This document shows, piece by piece, positions 24,940 through 33,099 of a stretch of 53,426 nucleotides of DNA. Under the pieces are notes generated by a model. That model was given only the letters and a program-made list of their open reading frames with translations, made no database searches and was not told where the DNA came from. The stretch comes from Bacillota bacterium (lineage in GTDB: Bacteria > Bacillota > Clostridia > Clostridiales > Clostridiaceae), in assembly GCA_030706015.1 (NCBI GenBank), contig JAUZPI010000022.1, positions 1-53,426 of the forward strand, read 5' to 3'. Each line of letters opens with the position of its first letter. Position 1 is the first letter of the stretch. The translations under genes were made by a program, and so were the position numbers.

Positions 24940-26078
24940 TGAGAAATATATTTTTAGTAGCTCAAAATATATTAAAGATTATTTTTAAGAAAAAATCCAA
25001 TATAATTACGGTATTTATTTTACCCGTAGTGTTAATGCTTCTTTCTATGAAGCTTTATGGGGAAACAGGTGGTGATTTAAAAATAGGAGTAAGTAATAAG
25101 GATAATAGCTATATCTCTACAGATTTTGTGAAAGCTTTAAGAATGAACAATAAATTCAGCATATCCTTAATAGATGAAAAGGATATAAATGATAAAGTGT
25201 CAGGTTCAAAAATAGACTGTGCATTAGTGATACCAGAAGGATTTGGCGATAATATTATTAATGGAAATATAGAGAAGGTAAGGCTTATTTCCATAAAGGG
25301 AGAAGACACAACTATGTGGATTGAAAATTTTATTAATTATTATATTAAAAACTTAAATAGTATATCAAAAGCAGCAAATGACAATAAAGAAGTTTTTAAT
25401 ACGATATACAATTCATATAAAAATGCAAAATTAAACGTAAGCGAAAGTAAACTACCAGATGAAAGTCAAGGTAAAGGAACAGCTCTAACTAGTCTAGGAT
25501 TTCTAATAATGTTGATAATGATAACTTCTAATAGCACTTCTTCATTGATATTAAAGGAAAAGAAAGAAAGAACATTTTTCAGAATTCATTCTTCTCCTGT
25601 TAGCAGTAAAAGTTATGTAGCAGGAAATATGGTTGCAAATTTATTTAACATACTGGTACAGGTTATAGTTTTAATAGCAGGAATGAATTTACTTCATATT
25701 AATACTTTTGTGCCACCTTTAGAACTAATATTAATACTTTTATGCTTTGGTTTAGTAGCCATAGCACTTGGAATATTTGTGGTATCTGTTTCAAATTCCA
25801 CAAGTACAGCTGGTTCTCTTACTACTTTAATAATAGCACCCACCTGTATGCTGTCTGGATGTTGGTGGCCAATTAGTCTTATGCCTAAAACAATGCAAAA
25901 TATTGCAAAGTTTTTACCACAAACCTGGGTATTAGATGCAATAAGCAAGATACAGGAGGGGAGTAGTTTAGAAGGTGTGCTTATCAATATAATAATAATA
26001 TTATGTTTTGCTGCAGCTCTATTTAGCTTTGCAATACTAAAGCTAAGAAAGAATAACAATGTAAAAAATTTTGTATAA
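24939..26078 (+). CDS. ABC-2 type permease (LnrN-like)
   Basis: 379 residues with the same topology as the previous permease: helix near residues 20-38 (ITVFILPVVLMLLSMKLYG), a large outside domain, and five to six C-terminal helices with the conserved LKEKKERTFFRIHSSPVSSK loop before them. GAGGAGGG lies inside the end of the preceding gene. The operon ends at the terminator that follows. Together with the neighbouring permease and the ATPase it completes an exporter. Confidence 0.9.
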   Translation: MRNIFLVAQNILKIIFKKKSNIITVFILPVVLMLLSMKLYGETGGDLKIGVSNKDNSYISTDFVKALRMNNKFSISLIDEKDINDKVSGSKIDCALVIPEGFGDNIINGNIEKVRLISIKGEDTTMWIENFINYYIKNLNSISKAANDNKEVFNTIYNSYKNAKLNVSESKLPDESQGKGTALTSLGFLIMLIMITSNSTSSLILKEKKERTFFRIHSSPVSSKSYVAGNMVANLFNILVQVIVLIAGMNLLHINTFVPPLELILILLCFGLVAIALGIFVVSVSNSTSTAGSLTTLIIAPTCMLSGCWWPISLMPKTMQNIAKFLPQTWVLDAISKIQEGSSLEGVLINIIIILCFAAALFSFAILKLRKNNNVKNFV

Positions 26079-26087
26079 ATATTAAGA

Positions 26088-26139
26088 TGTAGAAAAATGG
26101 TGTTAATACTTTGTTGTGTTGGCACCATTCTACATTTTT
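26088..26139 (+). terminator. Terminator after the ABC operon
   Basis: TGTAG and AATGGTG (26088-26102, with a three-A bulge) pair with CACCATT and CTACA (26123-26134), followed by TTTTTA. Confidence 0.75.
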
Positions 26140-26201
26140 ACAGAATAATTTTGGAGATAGTTAATTTTTATATAATTATTGTATAATTATATAAAAAAAC
26201 G

Positions 26202-26210
26202 TGATATAAT
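26202..26210 (+). promoter_or_regulatory. Extended -10 promoter before the degenerate GGDEF-EAL gene
   Basis: TGATATAAT, a TGn-extended -10 box, about 97 nt before the ATG at 26307. No convincing -35. Confidence 0.45.
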
Positions 26211-26306
26211 TCTTTTATATTTAAATTCTGAATTTGTGTATAAATAATTGTAGAAGAAAAGTAGTCATATTTAGTTATATTATACACGTATTGTCGAGGT
26301 GGAAAG

Positions 26307-28400
26307 ATGTACTTAGATACATGTAATAGTGATGAAACTATTAGCTGTAGCGAACTTGGAAATAGTATTTATAAATGTTCAAATATATTAATATTGGTTT
26401 GGAATTTTAATGGAGATCTAATTAACATAAACAATTATGCTAAGGAAATTACCGGCTTTACTGATGAAGATGTTCTTGGAGGAGGCTGGAAGAGTTCCTT
26501 GGTTGAAAAAGATGCTGAAGAAGATTTAAATTCGATTTTTCTGAACCGTTCAAAAGAAAAACTTAAATCGCCCTATGAGCAGAATATATTAACTAAAGGT
26601 GGAAAAAGCATAAGTATATTGTGGACAAACGATGTAGTATTTGATGATTCTGGTAATGGAAAATTCTTAATCTCAATGGGAATAAACATGCAGAATTTTG
26701 TTGACATAAATGAACGAAGTAAACTAACTGCTTCAGCATCTAATGATGGTATATGGGATTGGAAATTTAACACAAATGAGTTTTTCTTTTCGCCAAGATG
26801 CAGTGAAATACTTGGCTTTAGCAATAATGAGATGCCAAGTGAAATTGATAATTGGATAAAAAGGATTCATCCAAATGACCTGGAAATCGTATTGCAAGAG
26901 TACAAAAATTACATAGAGAAGAAAACTTCAATATTTGCGTGCGAATTTAGGGCGAAGGCTAAGAATGGTAAATATAAATGGGTGCTGAACAGGGCTGTGG
27001 GCATATGTGGTAAAAACGATAAAATAGTTCGATTGGCAGGTTCTCTTACAGATATAACAGAAAGAAAAAAGGCAGAAGAAAAAATACATACTCTTGCATA
27101 CTTCGATTCTTTAACACATCTTCCTAACAAGGAATTTCTACTTAAGAATTTTAAACAATCTATTTCACGTTGTAACGAAAAAGACTATATATGCTCTTTG
27201 TTTATCAATCTAGATAATTTTAAGAGTATAAATACAGCTTATGGACACAGTGTAGGCAATAAGGCATTAAAGAGAATAGGGGAAGTTCTATGTAAATTTA
27301 AAAATAATAATAATATTTTAACCAGATTTGCAGCAGATTCTTTTGTTTTCTTGGTATACAATATTACTGATATAGAATACATATACGAAATGGCGAAAGC
27401 GATAATGGAGGAATTTGATAGTTATATAAATATTGATAATCATGAGTTGTTTGTTACCGCTAGTATTGGAATTGCATATTCAACTAAGAGTGGAGCTCAA
27501 ATTAGGAAACTATTGAAAGAATCTAGTGCTGCCATGTACCATGCAAAAGCTATTGGCAAGAACAATTACCAAGTATATAGTAAGGACATAAGTAGTAGGG
27601 CAGCAGCGAAAATTGAAATGGAGAATTTTCTTCGACATGCTATTGAATTAGATGAGTTTGTAGTTTATTATCAACCTCAAATAGATATTAAGAAAAAAAA
27701 GATTATAGGTATAGAGGCTCTTGTAAGATGGATTCATCCAACTATGGGTTTTATATCCCCAAATAAATTTATACCTTTAGCCGAGGAAACAAGTCTTATT
27801 GTACCAATAGGTGAATTTGTTTTAAATGAGGCTTGTAAGCAAACTAAAAAGTGGCATGATATGGGGTACGATGATTTGCATGTGTGTGTTAACCTTTCAG
27901 CTAAACAGTTTCATCAAAGCAATCTATTAAGTACAATTAAATCGGCTTTAGATAAAAGTGGGCTTTTGCCGGACTTGCTTCATATTGAAATAACAGAAAG
28001 CGCAACAATAGATGATTTTGATGTGTCAATCTCTACATTAAACGAATTGAGAGAAATGGGAGTAAAGGTATCCTTGGACGATTTTGGAACAGGATACTCA
28101 TCATTAAGCTATCTAAGGAAGCTGCCTATTGATATACTTAAGATTGACAAGTCTTTTGTGGATGAGATTGCCCAAACTTCTAATGAAAATATAATAACCA
28201 GTAAGATTACTGGTACTTTAATTGCCCTCGCCCACAGTTTAGATTTATTAGTGGTTGCAGAAGGTGTGGAATATGTAGAGCAATTAGATATACTTAAAAA
28301 TCAAAGCTGCGATATCATTCAAGGTTATTATTTTAGTAAGCCGCTTTCCGCTAATGATTTGGAGAGATTGTTGGAAGAATATAAAAATACTAAGAGTTGA
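26307..28400 (+). CDS. PAS-PAS-(degenerate GGDEF)-EAL protein, probable c-di-GMP phosphodiesterase
   Basis: 697 residues, no membrane segment, so cytoplasmic. Two PAS domains (about 25-125 and 130-250; the second ends SLTDITERKKAEEKI). The GGDEF motif is AADSF (TRFAADSFVF) and the first metal Asp is Asn (FINLDNFK), so cyclase activity is almost certainly lost; it may bind GTP or only regulate. The EAL domain (about 425-675) is intact: IEALVRWIHP, CVNLSAKQF, EITES, DDFGTGYSSL, KIDKSF, AEGVE, IQGYYFSKP. The start is ATG 26307 after GAGGTGG. It is a paralogue of the 18001 protein from the GGDEF domain onward, which still has an intact GGDEF. Confidence 0.92.
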   Translation: MYLDTCNSDETISCSELGNSIYKCSNILILVWNFNGDLININNYAKEITGFTDEDVLGGGWKSSLVEKDAEEDLNSIFLNRSKEKLKSPYEQNILTKGGKSISILWTNDVVFDDSGNGKFLISMGINMQNFVDINERSKLTASASNDGIWDWKFNTNEFFFSPRCSEILGFSNNEMPSEIDNWIKRIHPNDLEIVLQEYKNYIEKKTSIFACEFRAKAKNGKYKWVLNRAVGICGKNDKIVRLAGSLTDITERKKAEEKIHTLAYFDSLTHLPNKEFLLKNFKQSISRCNEKDYICSLFINLDNFKSINTAYGHSVGNKALKRIGEVLCKFKNNNNILTRFAADSFVFLVYNITDIEYIYEMAKAIMEEFDSYINIDNHELFVTASIGIAYSTKSGAQIRKLLKESSAAMYHAKAIGKNNYQVYSKDISSRAAAKIEMENFLRHAIELDEFVVYYQPQIDIKKKKIIGIEALVRWIHPTMGFISPNKFIPLAEETSLIVPIGEFVLNEACKQTKKWHDMGYDDLHVCVNLSAKQFHQSNLLSTIKSALDKSGLLPDLLHIEITESATIDDFDVSISTLNELREMGVKVSLDDFGTGYSSLSYLRKLPIDILKIDKSFVDEIAQTSNENIITSKITGTLIALAHSLDLLVVAEGVEYVEQLDILKNQSCDIIQGYYFSKPLSANDLERLLEEYKNTKS

Positions 28401-28472
28401 CAAGCTATCTGGTATCAGTGTAAATTTATCATTAGAATATTAAAATTATGCTCAAGCTGCAGGGAGGAAATT

Positions 28473-29111
28473 ATGAGGCTTAGGAAAAAGTGGTGGGCAA
28501 GACCAGATTTAGAGAAAAGTCCTTTGGTAATTGTTGAACCAAAACAGTTAAAAAATAAGTGGAGTAACGAATTTAAGAATAATAATGATATATATCTTGA
28601 ACTTGGATGTGGAAGAGGAAAGTTTATTTCCGAACAAGCATCTTTAAATCCAGACAAAAATTTTGTTGCCATAGACTTAAAGGATGAAGTTCTTATTTAT
28701 GCATTAAGAAATGTTCAAGAGAAGAATCTAACAAATGTAAGAATTGTGCCGCTAGAAATAGCTTTTATTAGTGAAGTATTCGGTTCAAATGAAATAGGAC
28801 AAATATTTATAAATTTTTGCAATCCATGGCCAAAGGAACGTCACAAAAAGAGAAGATTAACCCATACTAAATTTTTAACTAAATATAAAGGTTTTATTAA
28901 TCCAGGAACAGAAATATGGTTTAAGACCGACGATATTTTTTTATTTGAGGAATCAAAAAAATATTTTAAGGAATCAGGTTTTGATATAATTTATATAAGT
29001 TATGACTTGCATAATAGTGGATTTGATAAAAACATAAAAACAGAATACGAAAGTAAGTTTACAACACTAGGTATAAATACAAAGTTTATGATTGCAAAGC
29101 TTAGAAGATAG
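28473..29111 (+). CDS. trmB: tRNA (guanosine(46)-N7)-methyltransferase TrmB
   Basis: 212 residues; transfers methyl from S-adenosylmethionine to N7 of G46 in tRNA variable loops. The SAM-binding motif is YLELGCGRGKFI (near residue 43), followed by AIDLKDEV, and the family motif INFCNPWPKERHKKRRLTHT with the PWPK signature. The N-terminus MRLRKKWWARP is typical. GGGAGGAAATT precedes the ATG with good spacing. It stands alone, with its own terminator 44 nt after the stop. Confidence 0.97.
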   Translation: MRLRKKWWARPDLEKSPLVIVEPKQLKNKWSNEFKNNNDIYLELGCGRGKFISEQASLNPDKNFVAIDLKDEVLIYALRNVQEKNLTNVRIVPLEIAFISEVFGSNEIGQIFINFCNPWPKERHKKRRLTHTKFLTKYKGFINPGTEIWFKTDDIFLFEESKKYFKESGFDIIYISYDLHNSGFDKNIKTEYESKFTTLGINTKFMIAKLRR

Positions 29112-29154
29112 AAAAAGGAATAATTAATTTTAAATGTATTAGATTACTATTAAA

Positions 29155-29190
29155 AGGTGGGAGTATGTTATATATTCTCATCTTTTTTAT
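29155..29190 (+). terminator. Terminator after trmB
   Basis: AGGTGGGAGTAT (29155-29166) pairs with ATATTCTCATCT (29172-29183), including three G-U pairs, 5-nt loop, then TTTTTATT. Confidence 0.8.
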
Positions 29191-29272
29191 TAGGAGAAAT
29201 CAATGAGAACAATTAAACTGAAGCATAAGTCTTTTATATGGCATAATAATTAGAAATTAGAAAATAATAAAT

Positions 29273-29386
29273 ATAAACAGAGTTCTTAGTGTCAAAGACA
29301 CTTAGAAATCGTTATCCAGGGGCGTAGCAGCCGTTACCTCCCGCTTAAAGAAGCGGGAGTATTACGGCTGGTAGTCATCGGATAAA
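29273..29386 (+). ncRNA. Structured RNA element, HEARO/IscB omega RNA-like, copy 1
   Basis: The 114-nt element shares both ends and its core with the minus-strand copy at 42200-42333. Stem 1 pairs TTCTTAGTGTC with GACACTTAGAA (one T-T mismatch, AAA loop). Then AAATCGTTATCC, a CAGCCGT/ACGGCTG stem enclosing a perfect CTCCCGCTT/AAGCGGGAG hairpin, and GTAGTCATCGGATAA, whose GGATAA can pair back to TTATCC. GC content is far above its AT-rich surroundings. The layout of a variable first hairpin and a conserved AUCGUU-UCC core with GGAUAA end resembles, from memory, the HEARO family (IscB guide RNA scaffolds); this was not tested. It ends 30 nt before a small gene on the same strand, so a leader role is the main alternative. 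The 29112-29416 gap holds nothing else except the trmB terminator. Confidence 0.75.
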
Positions 29387-29416
29387 ATCTCTTTATGATA
29401 GAAAGGTGAGTATGGA

Positions 29417-29713
29417 ATGTCATCTAATAGTGATAATTTGTATGTAATAAATAATGCAGTAAAAAGTAGACAAGGTGATATAATTGGATATCAATTAGAA
29501 AATGGAGAAATAATAATGAAAGAAGAGGCAATATCTCTAGCAAGGCAGGGAGCGGTTAGGGGATTGACTGGCGCAATTAATAAAAAAGGCGGTAATTTTT
29601 TTAGAAATTTAGGTGATGAGTTAAGTCAAACAGATAGAAATGAGGATATAGAAAACATTTTGCGTAATCTTCCTGCAGTTTACGAAAATGAGATTGATAG
29701 TCAATTTTTATAG
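29417..29713 (+). CDS. DUF3892 domain protein
   Basis: 98 residues, soluble. The first 60 residues read like DUF3892: YVINNAVKSRQGDIIGYQLE then MKEEAISLARQGAVRGL. The function of this domain is unknown. The tail (QTDRNEDIENILRNLP and on) is charged. AAAGGTGAG (29402-29410) precedes the ATG with good spacing. It starts directly after the structured RNA on the same strand, and a terminator follows closely, so RNA and gene may be one transcript. Confidence 0.8.
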   Translation: MSSNSDNLYVINNAVKSRQGDIIGYQLENGEIIMKEEAISLARQGAVRGLTGAINKKGGNFFRNLGDELSQTDRNEDIENILRNLPAVYENEIDSQFL

Positions 29714-29724
29714 ACATATATTGC

Positions 29725-29756
29725 AAGGCAGCCACCATTTGGGGCTGCTTTGTTAT
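29725..29756 (+). terminator. Terminator after the DUF3892 gene
   Basis: GCAGCC (29728-29733) pairs with GGCTGC (29743-29748), extendable by flanking A-T pairs, followed by TTTGTTAT. A short, GC-rich stem with a modest U-tail. Confidence 0.7.
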
Positions 29757-29793
29757 ATAATATAGGTGAAATCTTATTTAGAGGGTGTATATT

Positions 29794-30534
29794 ATGAAAT
29801 TAATAGGTAAAGTTGCATTAATTACGGGTGCATCAAAGGGGATAGGAAAAAGTATTGCTGTTGAATTTGCAAAAGAAGGAGCATTGGTTATAGTTAATTA
29901 TTGCAAGGATAAAGAAGCGGCAGATGATACCGTGAATATAATTAGGCAGAATGGTGGATATGCAATTGCAGTAAAATGTGATGTATCAGTGTTATCGGAT
30001 GTAAATGCAATGGTAGAAGAAGTAGTTCCACGATTTGGTGAAATTAACATATTAGTAAACAATGCAGGAATATCTCATATAGGTTTGTTTATGGATATGA
30101 ATGAAACGGATTTTGATAAAATATTCGATATAAATCTTAAGGGAGTATTCAATTGTTCTAAGGCTGTATTAAAAAATATGTTAGACAAAAAATCTGGTAG
30201 TATAATTAATATATCTTCCATGTGGGGGAATGTTGGTGCTTCTTGTGAGGTTGTTTATTCTGCCTCGAAAGGAGCAGTAAACGCATTTACTAAAGCATTA
30301 GGTAAGGAACTGGCTCCATCAAACATAAGGGTAAACGCTATTGCACCAGGAGTAATAGATACTCAAATGAATAAATGCTTTTCTGATGATGATTTGGAAA
30401 ACATTAAGCAAGAAATACCAATGATGAGACTCGGAACTGGAGAAGAAGTTGCAAAGTTAGCAGTATTCTTAGCTAGTGATGAATCAAATTATATTACGTC
30501 TCAAATAATAAATATTGATGGTGGAATGTGTTAG
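29794..30534 (+). CDS. Short-chain dehydrogenase/reductase (FabG-like)
   Basis: 246 residues, classical SDR. NAD(P)-binding motif TGASKGIG near residue 11, NNAGISH near residue 86, catalytic Ser in INISSMWGN, and YSASK (Tyr-x3-Lys) near residue 150; the end ITSQIINIDGGMC is typical of 3-oxoacyl-ACP reductase relatives. It reduces a ketone or oxidises an alcohol; the actual substrate cannot be told, and no fatty-acid genes are near. ATG 29794 is preceded by GAGGGTG at 29781-29787; the GTG at 29785 overlaps this SD. Confidence 0.9.
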   Translation: MKLIGKVALITGASKGIGKSIAVEFAKEGALVIVNYCKDKEAADDTVNIIRQNGGYAIAVKCDVSVLSDVNAMVEEVVPRFGEINILVNNAGISHIGLFMDMNETDFDKIFDINLKGVFNCSKAVLKNMLDKKSGSIINISSMWGNVGASCEVVYSASKGAVNAFTKALGKELAPSNIRVNAIAPGVIDTQMNKCFSDDDLENIKQEIPMMRLGTGEEVAKLAVFLASDESNYITSQIINIDGGMC

Positions 30535-30579
30535 TTTATGTCAAAGTATACATATGATATTTATATTTAATGTAAAATA

Positions 30580-30588
30580 TGCTATAAT
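30580..30588 (+). promoter_or_regulatory. Extended -10 promoter before the PAS histidine kinase
   Basis: TGCTATAAT, a TGn-extended perfect -10 box, with TTTATA 17 nt upstream as a partial -35. It lies about 107 nt before the ATG at 30695. Confidence 0.5.
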
Positions 30589-30694
30589 AATGTTGAAATT
30601 TGTAGTATAGACTGTATGCGTTTTATAAACAATTGGGGTAAAATTAAGAGCATTAATAGGTTTCATTAAATTAATGCAAGGGGTGGCTATTGAA

Positions 30695-31921
30695 ATGGAT
30701 TCGGGAGATAGTGTTAAAATTACTGTACCAGTAGTAACTATTGAGCAAAATGAGACATATTTAAGAAACATTTTGGACAGCATGCTGGACGTTGTAATTC
30801 AAACGGATTTACAGGGAAAAATATGCTATGTTAATTCGTCAGCTTATACAATGTTTGGATGGGAACCTGAACGAATAGTCGGCAAGAGTGTGTTTGATTG
30901 TATTAATCCTGAAGATTACGAATATGCAAAAATTAATTTTTTCAATGCAATCAGAAGTAAAAAAAGCTTTAGAATAGAATTAAGACTAATATTAAATTGC
31001 TGCAGGGAATCATTTTGGGTTGAAATCGTAGGTACATTAGTAAAAGGCAGGCACAATGGAGAAACTACAGGTGTATTATGCATAGCACGAGATATTGGCG
31101 ATAGAAAAAGAGCTGAAAACAGTGAAAAAGGGTTGAAACAATCTGCTGAAAATGAAAAACTTAGAACAGAGTTTTTTACAAATTTATCACATGAACTTAA
31201 GACACCTATTAATGTTATTTATAGTGCACTTCAAGTGATGCAGTTATATATAGAAAATAATAAATCTCTTGAAAAAATTAATGATTATACTGGGGTTATA
31301 AGGCAGAATTGTCATAGACTTATAAGGTTGGTTAATAATTTAGTGGATGTTAGTAAGATAGAATCTGGTTATTTTCAGGTAAATAATAAATATTGTAATA
31401 TTGTAAGTGTAGTAGAGGACATTGTACAATCTGTCGTATCATTTGTGGAGTACTATAATATGGAAATAGTATTTGATACAGATATTGAAGAAAAATATAC
31501 TTGCTGTGATTTAGATATAATAGAGAGGATACTTCTTAATCTAATTTCTAATTCGGTAAAATTCGGAAAGACAAGAGAAGTGATTAAAGTTAGTGTTAAG
31601 GATAAGGATACACATATATTGATTTCAGTAAAGGATAATGGTAATGGTATTCCGGTTAATAAGCAAAAAAATATCTTTAATAGATTTGTGAGGGGAACCA
31701 AAAGTGTTGAGGGAAGCGGTATTGGGCTTTCATTGGTAAAATCACTTGTTGAATTAGAAAATGGCACTATAACCTTAGAAAGTAAGGAAGGAAAGGGATG
31801 TGAATTTATAATTAGCTTTCCTGTAGTTTATGGTAAGGATATGGAGACTGATACCAAGTCATGTAATGATAGAGAATTAATAAAAAAATTAGACATTGAG
31901 TTCTCAGATATATATACATAA
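30695..31921 (+). CDS. Cytoplasmic PAS-domain sensor histidine kinase
   Basis: 408 residues, no membrane segment. PAS domain at about residues 20-145 (QTDLQGKICYVNSSAYTMFG then a PAC end VLCIARDIGDRKRAE). HisKA box FFTNLSHELKTPINVIYSAL with the phospho-His, N box ILLNLISNSVKF, G1 VKDNGNGIP and G2 GSGIGLSLVKSLVE. No response regulator gene is adjacent, so it is an orphan kinase; in clostridia orphan kinases often feed Spo0A, which is a possibility only. Its C-terminus LDIEFSDIYT is shared with the kinase at 35207. ATG 30695 follows AAGGGGTGG with 8 nt spacing; an ATG at 30674 precedes that SD. Confidence 0.92.
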   Translation: MDSGDSVKITVPVVTIEQNETYLRNILDSMLDVVIQTDLQGKICYVNSSAYTMFGWEPERIVGKSVFDCINPEDYEYAKINFFNAIRSKKSFRIELRLILNCCRESFWVEIVGTLVKGRHNGETTGVLCIARDIGDRKRAENSEKGLKQSAENEKLRTEFFTNLSHELKTPINVIYSALQVMQLYIENNKSLEKINDYTGVIRQNCHRLIRLVNNLVDVSKIESGYFQVNNKYCNIVSVVEDIVQSVVSFVEYYNMEIVFDTDIEEKYTCCDLDIIERILLNLISNSVKFGKTREVIKVSVKDKDTHILISVKDNGNGIPVNKQKNIFNRFVRGTKSVEGSGIGLSLVKSLVELENGTITLESKEGKGCEFIISFPVVYGKDMETDTKSCNDRELIKKLDIEFSDIYT

Positions 31922-32026
31922 AGCTAATAATAATTAAGATATTTTTATACATAGAATATCATAGTAACCACCTAAAAATAGGTTCCATATAATAAAAATA
32001 TAGTAAAAATCATTGCGAGGTATCAC

Positions 32027-32785
32027 ATGGAAGATAGGGTTCAATTGCAGCAATTTGATTTTAATAATATTGAGGGAATAAGCTTGAATCAGTTGCAACA
32101 GCATTATCAGTTATATAAGGGATATGTTGATAGAGTTAATGAGATATGGGAAAAACTTAAAGGTATGGATAAGTCCTCAGCTCCAAATACAACTTTTAGT
32201 GATATCAGAAGTCTAAAACTTGGAGAAAGCTATGCCTTAGATGGTGTTAAGCTTCATGTTTTGTACTTTCAGAATATAGGAGGAACAAGTAAAATACCCC
32301 ACGGCTTAGCATTAGATTTAATTGAAAGAGACTTTGGAAGTTATGGGAGATTTCTGCAAAGGCTAAGCGATGTAGCATTATCTATGAGAGGGTGGGCTGT
32401 AGTAGCTATTGATCTTTTAGATAATAGATTACACATATATGGCCTTGATGAACACGATAAGGGTGCTGTATGGGGTGCATATCCTATACTTGTACTTGAT
32501 GTATATGAACATGCCTATATGATTGACTTTGGTATTGATAGAAAAAGATATATAGAAACCTTCATTAAAAATATAAATTGGAGCATTGTTAATAGCAGAA
32601 TAAATGAATATTTAAAATTAAGAGCAATAGAGAATAACTTTTTAGGGAGCAGTATTGCTTTGAAGGATGCAATTTTGTTATATGAAGGTAATGATTATAA
32701 TAGAATTTTAGATAATAAGATTGTCAACGGCGATGTTATTAATTGTTTATGTCGCTGTCCACTATTGTTTAGAGGATTTTATTAA
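32027..32785 (+). CDS. Iron/manganese superoxide dismutase-like protein
   Basis: 252 residues, divergent Fe/Mn-SOD. All four metal ligands seem kept: His in LQQHYQLYKGYV (equivalent to His26 of E. coli FeSOD), His in GVKLHVLYFQNIGG, Asp and His in LDVYEHAYMIDFGI (family DxWEHAYYLDY, with Trp replaced by Tyr). RKRYIETFIKNINWSIVNSR is the standard C-terminal segment. About 50 extra residues follow the SOD fold and end in CLCRCPLLFRGFY, a short Cys motif not normal for SOD. GAGG lies about 9 nt before the ATG. Whether it is an active dismutase or a repurposed (for example spore coat) protein is open. No signal peptide. Confidence 0.78.
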   Translation: MEDRVQLQQFDFNNIEGISLNQLQQHYQLYKGYVDRVNEIWEKLKGMDKSSAPNTTFSDIRSLKLGESYALDGVKLHVLYFQNIGGTSKIPHGLALDLIERDFGSYGRFLQRLSDVALSMRGWAVVAIDLLDNRLHIYGLDEHDKGAVWGAYPILVLDVYEHAYMIDFGIDRKRYIETFIKNINWSIVNSRINEYLKLRAIENNFLGSSIALKDAILLYEGNDYNRILDNKIVNGDVINCLCRCPLLFRGFY

Positions 32786-32850
32786 AAGTAACCCTGGAAT
32801 AAAACACTTCTTAGGTGGAAAATCTAAACCTAGGAAGGAGTGATAATTAA

Positions 32851-33009
32851 ATGTCAAAAGAAATGCGTAAAGGTGAACATGAAGATGCAACCGAAAAGGC
32901 TAAGGAATTATTAGATAAGGGTGTAGGTATAACTAAAATCCGTCAGGTTACAAATTTAAGTGAAAAAGATGTTAAAAAAGTTAAAGATAAAATGGTAGAT
33001 ATGTCATAA
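32851..33009 (+). CDS. 52-residue HTH-like small protein, twin A
   Basis: A 52-residue protein preceded by AAGGAGTG. It is strongly charged and helical; the middle KELLDKGVGITKIRQVTNLS followed by EKDVKKVKDKM reads like a small helix-turn-helix, similar in style to the C-terminal tail of Rpn-type nucleases (LLxxGxxxxxIxxxTxLSxxxI). Twin B (33100-33258) aligns without gaps: LLDKG at residues 20-24 and MVD at 48-50 are in the same positions. A terminator begins at its stop codon, so each twin probably has its own transcription unit. Function unknown. Confidence 0.8.
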   Translation: MSKEMRKGEHEDATEKAKELLDKGVGITKIRQVTNLSEKDVKKVKDKMVDMS

Positions 33010-33034
33010 GAGCCTTAGGGCTCTTTTTATTTTA
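33009..33034 (+). terminator. Terminator between the 52-codon twins
   Basis: AGAGCC (33009-33014) pairs with GGCTCT (33019-33024), 4-nt loop, followed by TTTTATTTTAATTT. Confidence 0.85.
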
Positions 33035-33099
33035 ATTTGTAATTCGGAATAAAACCATATATTGCGGGAAAGCATAAGCCTAGAAGGGAGGGTGAATTT

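Noticed and set aside
29112..29416. Insertion sequence or IscB/TnpB gene around RNA copy 1
   Set aside because: No open frame for a transposase or nuclease flanks either copy and no terminal inverted repeats or target duplication are visible.
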